Below are positions 25,301-37,300 of a DNA stretch of 64,000 nt, in pieces (the stretch's first letter is position 1; each line of letters starts with the position of its first letter). The DNA is from Holothuria scabra (lineage: Eukaryota; Echinodermata; Holothuroidea; Aspidochirotida; Holothuriidae): NCBI GenBank assembly GCA_037179385.1, contig CM074196.1, positions 31,582,486 through 31,646,485 of the forward strand. The letters are read 5' to 3'. The translations under genes were made by a program, and so were the position numbers. Under the pieces are notes generated by a model. That model saw only the letters and a list, made by a program, of their open reading frames with translations, was not told the DNA's origin and ran no database searches.

Positions 25301-28300
25301 AAAGACCAACGCTTTTCATATTTGGTATATAGGTTTTTCATGTTGAGAGGAAGATCACTATTGTTTTGGTTGAGGTCAAATGTCATTTGAGGTCACCAGA
25401 GGTCAAAGTTCGAAAAGCTTGTAATCGCGATATCTCAAGTTAGGAATAACCGACACTTTTCATATTTGGTATATAGATTTGCCATATATGGAAGAAGAAC
25501 CCCACTGTTTTTTTGTGGATATCAGAGGTCATTTTAGGTCACCAGACGTCAAAGCCTGTTAAGCTTGTAATCGCGATATGTCAGGTTAAGAATGACGGTC
25601 ACTTTTCATACTTGGTATATAGATTTGCCATATATGGAAGAAGAACCCCATTGTTTTTGGTGGATATCAGAGATCATTTTAGGTCACCAGACGTCAAAGC
25701 CTGTTAAGCTTGTAATCGCGATATGTCAGGTTAAGAATGACGGTCACTTTTCATATTTGGTATATAGATTTGCCATGTGCCGAAGAAAAACTCCATAGTT
25801 TTTGTTGGATGTCAGAGGTTATATGAGGTCACCAGTGGTTAATCAGCAAAAAAGGGGTAAATCTGCGAAAACCTAAATTGCGTGTAACTGCGATATCTAT
25901 GATGAACTCTGTAGGGGTGCTATCACCATAGCAAGATGAAGTGTAGATCAAATAAAGAGTTCTTTGGTCTTTCTGGTTTAAATTCAATGTGGTGTAGAAT
26001 TTAAGTCGTGGAAACACAGTCCGTTACAGGAATAGTTGCCGCGTCTGCGAACATAGACTACATCAACATTAATATTGCCAATAGAATCTAGTACTCTCTG
26101 AATTTAAAGGATTGAACATATGCACTCTTTAATCGAGTGAAAACTGTGAATTCACTCCATTGGAGTTTTAATTTACCCAAGGAGTAGTGAAATTCAATCA
26201 CAAAAGGGTGAAAATTTACTTTTCACAAGAGCCTATGCAATGATAACCTTTTTTTATAAGAGTAATCAATGTAGGCACTTCATCTAGAGTGAAACTTTTG
26301 GAGTGATTTTCACTCTTCTTAGGGTGGTTTTCAAGTGACTCTTCGTGTGAATTTACACTCTAATGGAGTAAATACACATTTATCACCCTGGTAGAGTGTG
26401 GCTACTGTAAGTCCATTCTTTTACATTTACAGAGTAGGCCATCAATGTAAAGAAAAATAAGAGAGGACTGCTTGCTCGATTCCTACCAATTTTGTTACTG
26501 TGTCCGTGCAGGGAGCTTCCCTGGTCTGTAAGCAAGGTTTTTTTTTATCAAATGCGACTCCACGGCTCCATCTTGGGTGTTGCATATATCAATATGCAAA
26601 CATGTCATACGGCTCTTGCCAGGAATCTAAGGAAAAATAATAGTGATCGATGCTGATCTCTGGGACAATTTGTTGTCGGGAAAGGTTAATATATTCTTTG
26701 ACAAGAATTCTAAGAGATCGACGTTAATAAAGTAAAATGTTTCTGTTATAATGATGGTATTGCTGTATTTAGAGTACACTTGTTATTTTGCAGAGTTGTG
26801 CTCCCTTCTACAAAATACTTGTGAATCAGTATATTGAAATCAGTGGGAAATGCTTTCTTCAGACTGACAACTTTGCCAACAAAGAAATGGTTGTTCTATG
26901 TGAACCCCAAAAAGGTAATTATTCTCTGTTCCTTGTGTTATTAAAGTGATTGATCTGTGTTCTTGATTTCCAAAACCAGAATAAGTAAGTTATATTGTTT
27001 CATATTCTACCACATGTGAGCAGGTGAGGAAACGGACAGGTGACCATTCCCGTTGAGGAAGACTACCCGTTGAAGATTCAACGGGTTTTTCCAATGATTC
27101 TGTTTGGGAGCTTTAACTTCCGTACACTAAAGAATGTTATCACAACAGGCATCAGTCTGCCCGACAAAATGCTTGTCCTTTCTCCACTAGGATCAATTAC
27201 TGAACCCAAGTTTTCCGTAAAAACAATTTTTTTGAACCTTCTTCAAGTAAAGTAACACCTGCTTCCTGATTTCGTAACATTTTTTATTTTGAGTAAGAAG
27301 ATTCCACTTTTATTTTTTCTTATTTTTTTTTTGGGGGGGGGGGGGCTCGCGAAGCGCGCCTTAAATATAACCTCCCGATCTAGTTGGCAATTCATCGCCT
27401 TTATCGGGGCTTCAGGCTGTTTGTCCCTCAGTTGGAGTGTACCGACATGTCGATCTAATCCTGGAGTCACCCTTAACACATACGTCTTTACCTGATAGAC
27501 ATCCATCCGTACATGCATTGAATAGAGGGGCTGTTACAACCGAAAATGTAAAAATGAACAGATAATGTAAAAACGACCGTTAACGTAAAAAAATTAAACC
27601 GATGAAGTAAAAATTACCCCCCCCCCGACTCTAATCGAAATTAAAAAAAATATATATTTTTGAACCGATCATGTCAAAAAAATTTTGAACCGATAACGTA
27701 AAAAAATAAAAACCGATATGAAAACTGTTCTAATGGCACTACTAAGGTGTGTGTGTGTGCGAGTTTATGTTCGTAGGCAGGTTAGCTGACCTGACCAGAA
27801 TGGCTTCCCTGTGTACATGTGGAGTTAGACAAAAGCGGGATCATTTTCAGAGCACAAATACTTATTTCAATGGTTATTCACATTATAAGCGTTTATTTCA
27901 TCACAATTGAAAACTGCAAAGTATTTTGAATTGAGTTGCTTTTTTCTGCGTCACTATTTTGTCGAACCAATTTTTGCTTTTTGCTCTTTAAGTAGCTCCC
28001 CTTTCCTCAACATTTTATATACACTGCAATTTTAGATACTTGAACTTAAATAATGTAATTTCCGTCAGAAGTTGCTTGGTTTGAACGCCGAAAAGACTTA
28101 AGCCGCGGTCACCATTTTGAGTCGGATTCCAATCCGATTTTTGGGAGTTTTTGTTAAAATCTTCTCCATCTCTGGCCGCAAGGAGACAAAAATTGCCAAC
28201 TTGTTTGAATACAAAATGTACCGCAGGACTCTAATGCTAATTATCTCGTGACTCCACATCGATAGACAGGTTTTATAGGACTAATCTGTCCGATAAAAAT

Positions 28301-31300
28301 GTATGTACATCGGTGTGACGTCACGAAAAATTAACATTTTATTTTTATAGATATCATATGCAAATCATATAGCTACACTGGGTGACAAATTTTGGGCTTT
28401 TTCCGACCAAAGGAGGTCCCCCCCCCCCGATCTGATCGGAATCCGATCCGGATTCGTTGTATCGTGACCGCGGCTTTGCTGTTACCATATTCTCCGTTAA
28501 ATATTGTCCCCCTACTTCTCACCTACATTAATCTCTGTGTGCAGAGTATAGGCCCTGTAAGTCTAAAGGGGATTCCAATGGCGCGAAATCCAAAGAGCCT
28601 TTTGAAACGTCTTCGTTCCCTGGTGAGTTGGTAGTTTGCCATCATCTCTGTAGGCTACGTCTTCATACATTTTGCCCGCTGGAAATCTTTCTCCCCCGGA
28701 ACAATTTTTGCCCCACCCTACTGTAGAACCCTGTCTTGCTACGAGCATGAAGTAAACCTACACCACCTTTGTCAAAACTCCATATATACACTCTAAGAAC
28801 AGTTAGGCAAAACTGCTCAATGTCGGGGAAACATAGCACATGCTACATTTTTAGCACAAAACTTTTTCCTCAACTTTCTAGCACGTGCTATGTTCGCCCA
28901 ACTGTTTTTAGAGTGTAGCCTAAATGGAAAATATGACCCTTTGACCTTCTCTTTCAGGGTCGAAAGTAGGGATATGAGAAGGGGCTAACCGAAAATGCGC
29001 AGCTGCGGGGTGTAAAACTAGAACAGTGGGAGGTGGGCATTGTTTAGGTGATGTAAAGTTATGGTTAAAAGAATCGTTGCTTTGACAAAAATAGAAGGCG
29101 GGGACCCCTTTCTTCCCTTCCCTTGAATCTGACCCTGTCTTCTTGCAGACAGAAAACAAATATATCATGAAAATGATAGAAAAGTTGAAAGTTTAACTTG
29201 TGTTGTACGGATATGCCAAATGTATATCGTTAAGGGAAAATCCTTGAGTATAGTGTCATCCTAAAGTGTGAGGTAGAATATAGGCTTTGATCATCAAAGG
29301 GCGTGGATCCATCTCCAAATGTGCTTTCTAAATGTAAACGAGTGAACTAATTCACTCTGTAGTTATAGAATACAACTGTGAACTCACTCAATTGGAGTGT
29401 TTAAGATGTGTTGTCATGAAAAAAATTCTTAAAACGCAAGCCTTCGGTGACCTTTTCAAGAATTACCTTACGACCGCGTGACTTCACAGTTAATTTCTGA
29501 AATTAATTCACTCCAAGAAGTTCGAAAATTCACTCCAATGAGTGTCTACAGAGATCAATCTTATGTAAGAGTGATTACCGTAGACACTCCAACAAAAGTC
29601 TCTGTTGTCTCTGTTAGGGAGGAGTGACTTAGTTCACACTCTTTACGTTTAGAGAGGAACGTGGGTTAGATACTTAGATAAATAAGATTTAAAGACACAC
29701 GAACACGAATGTGTTATATAGTATCATTTAGTTCAGAATACGGTGCAAGTCTTTCCGTTTAGTCGCATCTTATGGCAGGCGGGCCCAGCCATGGAGGGCT
29801 TGCTCGGTTTTGTGTCTCCCACACCCCGCCAGTCACGGGATGGGTAAAAGCAGTGTTATGTGCGCATTTTCTAGGCGATTGTCGGTGACAAACTACTCGC
29901 CACACTTGACCTAGTCAGCCCACCTGGATAGAGTTTAACGTCATACTCCGGGCCTAACAGCCAGATGGGACTTTTCACCATCAGTTAACGCAGTACTGGG
30001 GTTTTAAGGGTGAGGGATTCCCCTCTCCCTTTGAATAACTGCCAGTATTTGATTAAGTCAAAGAAGAAAAATAAGGTACAATTTGACGGATTAACTTTAT
30101 GTTTTTAAACAAGAACAGAAAAATGGGGACTATTCAAGACCCGCAAAATTACGGTTGTCTATAATTAGATTATCACTCTGATTTTAGAATGTCAAAATCC
30201 ACACATGTGAGAAGTATGTGAATTATTTTTCTGCGCAGGTGGTAAGATTGGTTTTGTGCATGGTACATCGTGCTTAGCTGGATTGAGCGGCGATCTAACA
30301 GAGGTAAGTGCCATGTCGCGTGACAATTCAGCAACATCATTTTATCAAAGTGTTTCTATAAACGAATCCGGACAGCAGGTGATGGTCTGATTTCAGTCGG
30401 CCATTACTGGGGTCCATCACCTTTAAATCTTTCGATTTCCTTGCTTACCTCTATCATGGATGGTTGTACACGAATTTGTATCTTAAATTCTCCAATTTTA
30501 CTAAATATGAGGGTTTGAAATTCATGTAAACAATATTAAAGACGGTTTAGGCTGATGGACCCCACTAATGGCGGCCTACAGTCACTAAAAACAAGCGCTA
30601 ATCGGATTCGTGCATAATCAGAACTACAAAAATGAATTCAAATAATCCATCTTCTATTCTTCACCCTACATTCTTGGGTTGATTGATGGTAAAGTGTATT
30701 CACTTAATTGAAATTAGTACATTGCGCAATAACTTGTGATTCATTCTTGTACTATACATTGTACTTTGTGTGTATACTGCTACCCCTCAGTAGAGGACTA
30801 CATAGAATGTCACAGATCGTTTTAGCTGAACTGGGACGATCAGGGAGGTGCATGTTATTAACACTTACCTGGGAAGATACTTAATATTTCATTTCAAAAC
30901 GTCGCATATTCCCAGTCACAGAAATACATTCGATGTGAACAGTGGCGGCGCTATGGGGGACAAGAGGGGGGAGGATTTGCTTCCCCCAAGTTATGTCACC
31001 TGGGAGATGGGTTAATCGAAAAAATATGTAATATACCTCACCAGAGACTTCATTTTTCTCCAGAGATATGCTCAAAACTCAGCGTCCCCTTCGCCCCTGG
31101 ACCCCACCTACAAGAAAAGGCGCTTTGGGTTCGGTTTCGTGGTGCGCCAGAAAAGTTTTGCCACAACATTTTCCTTTGCTCTTGCCCCCCCCCCCCTCCT
31201 TTTTGACATTCTTTCGCTGAATATGACACAGATACACGTATTCAGCCAATAGAAAGGATATCGAATCTGAGCTTGCAGAACTAATATCTATAAGTATCTT

Positions 31301-34300
31301 ACTTTACTCGTAATTTCTTTCTGCCCCGTACACTTCGAGTCTCTAAGCTCAAAATACATAGCAGCAAAGTGGTTCATGGACAGGTGATAGTGGGTAAGTT
31401 ATTCATAATTGGCATTTCCCACAATTTTAATAGTTTCCCTATGCTTCGATATACTTGCCTGAAAGTTTGAAGTTAATCCGCAGTGACTATTTTTCAAATA
31501 AAAATAACATTGATATCTGCGAAGCCCTATTAAGAACGTCGTAAAAAAATTATTACCTATGTACGTAGTATTATTACGCATTTAAAGGCCCAGTTCTCTC
31601 ACCCCAAACAGTACCAATTCTCCTAACCTTCTTACTTAAGCCCCTCCCACAATTGTGTGAAATTCACCCTCATCCAGTCACAATCTCAGTTTATATTGCT
31701 TCGGGGTGAGTATAAAAAAGCTCAATGTGTATAATCAAAACACTCTCAGTACAGTCCATGCTGTGTAATATAAGCTCTGGTAATCTGCATTGTTTGAATT
31801 AATAGTCAATCAAAAAGCTGGGCCAATGGAGAGTTTCTGTACCCCCTAAAAGAAGTGTAGTTTGGGGTGAGAGGATTGACCCTTTAAGTGATAATTATTA
31901 CGTTTGTACGAAGTATTAAGTACTTTCGTACGTAATTAATACTACGTGCGTACGTTATAATATCACGTAATAAATAACACGTAATACGTTCGCACATAGT
32001 TATTATTACGTATGAACGAAATAAGACTGGGTTCGTAAGTAATAATACTACGCTTGAACGTACTAATAAAATTTCATTTTATACGTCCTAAATAAATCTT
32101 TGTATATCGAATTCGTAAAAACATTTTATTTCACAGGAAGGTAGGTACGTGATAGGAGCACCTGGATCGTACGCTGCTCAAGGTAAAGGATCAATCTTTT
32201 ATTCCCTACTGTTTATGATTTTCGGTTCGGTCAGTTAAGTCACCTTGTTTCGTTTTAGGTAAATAGCACATTTTCCCACTCTAAAGAAAGGATTTCCTCA
32301 TCGGGTAAGTGGGGTGTTACCGGAAGGGTATCTATTGACCCTGCCACTTTCTTCTCCCATATCTCATCAAACCTCATAGGAGAAATTTTTGAAATTTATT
32401 AAAGCCATACTTTATGCACTAAAGCCTATCCATTAGACTAAAATACTGATGGCCGCTGTCATAACGAATCTTAATTTTCTCTCACGAAGTGGACCAATTT
32501 TTCAATAACAGCCTTTAAGTTTCACTTTATCTTAATTTCAAACCAACAAGTCTATTAAATAAGTACAAAAGGATGTTATCTCATAAAATCCCATACTTGA
32601 AAATTATGCTAAAACTGAAATTTACAATGGCCGCCAAGGGAAATCATTTCGACTTGCATCCAAATCCCTGAGATTTGGGGATGTGCGGGTCAACAGAACC
32701 TAAACTCTGGAGAGAAGTGAAATGTCTTTTGTTATATTCACCTCAGGTTCAGTTTATACTGGAACATCCCCGTCGTCATTCCAATTACCTGATGAACGCG
32801 ATTGGCGGACTGGTTTCGATGGCAGCATTCAAGGTAACTATAAGTGTATAAAAAAGAGTCTCCTATATGTTATAATTTTTGTTAATTTAAAGGGTTCTTA
32901 ATGGCATTGCTGAAATAGAGCACATTTTATACTGTACACCTGAACAGCAACTATAGTATAACCCAGGCCGAGGTAGTAAATTTGTTTATCACTTGGGTTA
33001 AATGAATTCTTTTTTTTTTTTTCATTTATAGGTTATTCCGTTGCCTATGGGAAGTTCAATGCACACGAAGAATTGAACTATGTAGCTGGAGCTCCTAGAG
33101 CAAAGAATCTCCTCGGTCAAGTATGAACTCTAAATATCTCTAGTTCAAACGCAGGCGCAGATCCAGGGGATCCAAGGGTCCGGACCACCCCTTCCCAGCT
33201 CGCAGCCACCAAAAATTTCAAAAAGCCAATTTTAAACATGTGCCTCACGAGGGCGGTCATCCTTACAACTCGAATGTGTCTATTCATCCAACAAAATACA
33301 CTCTATATGGTGCAGACGACATAAAAAAGGCAAAAGGCCAATGTTTTGCGCGCTCTGCGCGCCTGTTAGTTCCAGTGATGCCTCTGTTACCAACAGATGG
33401 ATAGCGTCCCAAACATATTCACATAAGGTCTCTGACCCGATTGGGTTGGTTGCTTGAATGCATAGGCTAATTGGTTCCTTCATGGAGGAGCACAGCATTA
33501 AAAATGGAACGCCGGGGGGGGGGGGGGGGGGAATGGAAAGGGGGTCATGTTTGCCTCCCTCTCTTTAATTATCTTAAATGAAAATTTAAAGTTTTATCGG
33601 ATGTCTAGACAGCAGATTTTCCATGCAAGATGTCTAGGCGCAGAGTCTGTCATAGAAAAAAATAATAATTTTGAATACAGAATTTCGGCACGCATGTGAT
33701 CTCATTCGTCACGGTTCGCATTTTGTATCAGATTATTTCTAAAGGAAAATATATTCACCCACTGTCTGCAGGATTTCTGTGAGGTACATGGTGCTGGAAC
33801 GAATATTGGATGTGTCTTAATCATTTTCTAACATTTTTTCAATTTGCCGCTTTTCTCACGTGCAATTCAGTCTTGGCTTCTATTGTTTTATCTATTAAAA
33901 TCCATCTCAATAGCATTACGAGTGTCTAACGGCAGTGAATTTTACAAAAGTTTTAATGCAGCAGGGGCGTATCCAGTATGTAGCACTCTCGGCCAGGGAC
34001 GACACTTTTTTGGCTAAGTCGTCTTTAAAAAAAAAGCACATATAAAAATGGAACATAAAAATGAAAGGAAAGTTCAAAATTTTCGTAATCGTTCATTAAA
34101 ATCTTGTTGATTTGAAACAATCATGACTCTACAACGCTTCCACACGTTCCCTTAAAACGTGTTTAAGCTCTTTATTTTCGTAGGAGCGGGGTGAGGTACA
34201 AATAGAGTCGTAGAGGCCATCTCCTGCAATCTGGGAGGGTCTATGGAACCAAAATTTTTGGGAGCGCTCCGCGCCAACTCGTGGTGGCACTCCGCTTAGA

Positions 34301-37300
34301 TGGTTTCCCGTGTCATCTGGGTTTTGAACCACGAGATAACAGTGTAGGCTTAAGACACCAAGGCGAGAGACACATCAGATATTCTTCGCCACCGCACTCT
34401 CACTGTTCTTTATTCAATTTTCTCCTAGAAGTGAGAACTATGTAGTAAAAAATAGCACTTTTGAGAGGGTTTCCATTAGGTTCAAAAAGAGTCGTAGAGG
34501 CCATTTCCTGCGATCTGGCGGGTCTGTGACACAAGAAATTTCGACGTACGCTCCGCGCCAATCATGGTGGCGCTCCGCTTAGAAGGTCTCCCTTATCATC
34601 ACCAACATCCTAGCGGCGCCCCTGCTTTGTGCCTACAACTTTTAAAATCCTGGCTACGCCCATGATGCAAAACTTTGCAGCGCTTCGCTCGTAACTGACT
34701 GTTTGCACTCCTTGGTCTAAGTGGTACATGCGTGGTTAATCTGCGCGAATTCCCATCAACTACCCTCAAACTCCTAAAGGCCTTCAATCAATATTCCTGT
34801 ATGGGTAGAGTGAGGAATCTCTTCGACCAAATTTATGATGTTCTATCACAAATAGTTCTCAAACTACTACCAAAATTTTCGGGTAGATGCGCACTGTATA
34901 ACAAGGTGTTTCTTGATTGGCTGTTGCCATTTTATTGTATCAATTGTATTCTTTGTTAGGGTTAGGGATTAGATAAGGGATTAGGGTTATCGTTAGCCAA
35001 TTAGGAAACATCTTGTTAAACAGTGCGCATCGCCTCCAATTTTCTAGTGCTTCATACCCTTCCTCAACATAATCTCTGACACTAACCCTTAAAACAGTCT
35101 TCCGGGGGATTCTAAGACATCAAATCCCAACATCTTTGGGGACTTTTCCCCCTGTACCACACCTGTTAATGGTTTTGTGCTTCGGGCTCGCCGTGCATGC
35201 TCCGGGTACTAGGCCTACACACTTTCGGATTTGACGTAATTCACCTGGGTCATCCCCCTAAAGTTGAAAAGAAATCTACGCCCCCGGCATGGGAGCATTG
35301 AAGTATCGTTTAGTTCCTTAATACTGAGGGAAAAACCTTTCTTTATTTCACGGCTAAATTTTCCTCAATTCCTATCAATTTTCATTGCAGAAAATTAAGT
35401 CTTTTCACATGCATGGAGTGCACCGAATTGCATTTCAGGACCTTCTAAAATGCAAAGATTCTCAATAGGGGAGGGGGGAACCCTCCCTTTCATGCCCCTC
35501 TCCCAGGCCGGTGATACAACTTCGCACCCTCTGTGGAAAAAAATCCTGCATGCAGGGGACCACCCCTGAACCCCACTATTCTAGTAGTATAGACTGATCC
35601 ACAGTATGCGTGAATGTTAGGTATTGCGCCCGCAGCAATCTCTCGGTTGCTCACAGAATGTAGACGAGTTAGAATCTACTTTCATTGTGAGGAAAATGTA
35701 AGCGCACCTCTTCAATGGTGTTGTCAACCAGCCGTGACGTCATTTGTTTGTTAACATGGATGAGACTATTAAAGATGTGGACGCATACAAAGTGCACGTT
35801 TAAAGAACAGTCAAGGCACAAAGGTTTTCTTAAAATGTATTAAAACACATTATTATAACACATATAATGTGTATTCGAACACATTTAAACAAAACATTGA
35901 TCGCCACTGTCAGTAAGCGACGTCGGTGATAAGTCGCGTAGGATTGTGGGAATTACGCAGGATACACAAATTGAGTTTGCACAAAGTGTACTATGTTCCC
36001 TTATTTTCGGAAAGGAACGCGTCAAGAACTTTTCCTAGTCATTTGGGCCGATTTTCGTCACCAGATTCAAGGTGGTAAAGACGTATCCTAGAATAAGGGT
36101 CTTGTTTTAAAGGCCCTGTTCTCTCACCCCAGACAGTACCATTTCTCCTAACCTTCTTACTTAAACCCCTCCCACAATTGTCTGAAATTTATCGTCATCC
36201 AGATACAATCTCAGTTCAATTCTTCAAGGTGAGTATGGAAAAACTCAATTTATATAATCAAAACATTCTCAGTACCGTTCATGCTGTGTAATATAAGCTT
36301 TGGCACTCTGCAGTGTTTGAATTAGCTGTCATTCAAAGAGCTGAGCCAATTGAGAATCTTGGTACCCGGGTACCAAAATTGTAGTTTGGGGTGAGAGGTT
36401 TGGCCCCTAAAGGCCCAACAGAAAGTAAAAATCAAAATTAAAACTGCAGAAATTAAGATACTGCTTTTGACGCAAGTTCAAACGTTAAACACAAGTAGAG
36501 ATCTAACAGATATGAAATGGCCATGTTTTAGTCCAATATGAATTGTCATGGAAATCGAGGCCACATCGAGGCCACATGTTAGGCGACTAAGGGCCAGATT
36601 TATATTTTATGCCAAGGTTCTGTCCATTGGCCTACTAAATTCTTACAGCATAGGGGTAGGAAGCGAGGGGCTGGGCGACATGCTTCCACCCCTCAGTTCC
36701 GAGGTCAGAAACCAACTTTTTTCATTTCTCCAAACCTCAAAAAGGATAAAATGTCAACCTGAAATGAAGTTGTGCTTGCTAATGAATCAGTTTGGTATTT
36801 TTTCCGAGCTCTGGAAATGAAATAATCGGATATTCACCTCATCATCAAGATACACCTCTAACTGTATTGCTATTTTTTATAAATTATCTTTTGTTTATTT
36901 CAAATTTTTTTCAATGTAGTCTCTTGAGTTCGAAATATTTTGCCTTAAGAGGACGACAAAATTTGAGAACCTTGAAATGTCATCGGAGGGTATCAGTTCG
37001 TAGGCTTCACATGTAATTATGTAGCAACAGCGATGTTCAATCGTCTTGCAATCATTCTCGGATTTGCCACCAATATAGGAAGTACGGATTCCACAGAAAT
37101 CCAAAAACTTTTCAAAGTTCCTTACAGGAAATTCAGGTCCCAAAATTTCTGCAAAACGAGCTCCATATCTACAAATATTTGCTTTAAAAGGGTAAAGGTT
37201 TCGGCGGGCTTCGCTAGCTCCCTAATACAATGATGTTCACACTTGAAAGAGAAAAATTGGAAAATTTGGGTGCTTGCCCTTTTCCCCTGAAAAAAATGTC

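Noticed and set aside
24631..25798. Several frames with the recurring peptide HFSYLVYRF, resembling a repeat protein
   Set aside because: The recurrence comes from the DNA tandem unit; frames are broken between units and no known domain fits.
24690..25905. Regularly spaced repeats reminiscent of a CRISPR array
   Set aside because: Whole ~145-bp units repeat with no unique spacers, and the context is eukaryotic.
34950..34987. TTAGGG units as a true interstitial telomere
   Set aside because: Only about four imperfect units, and they sit in the loop of a palindromic MITE, so transposition explains them better.
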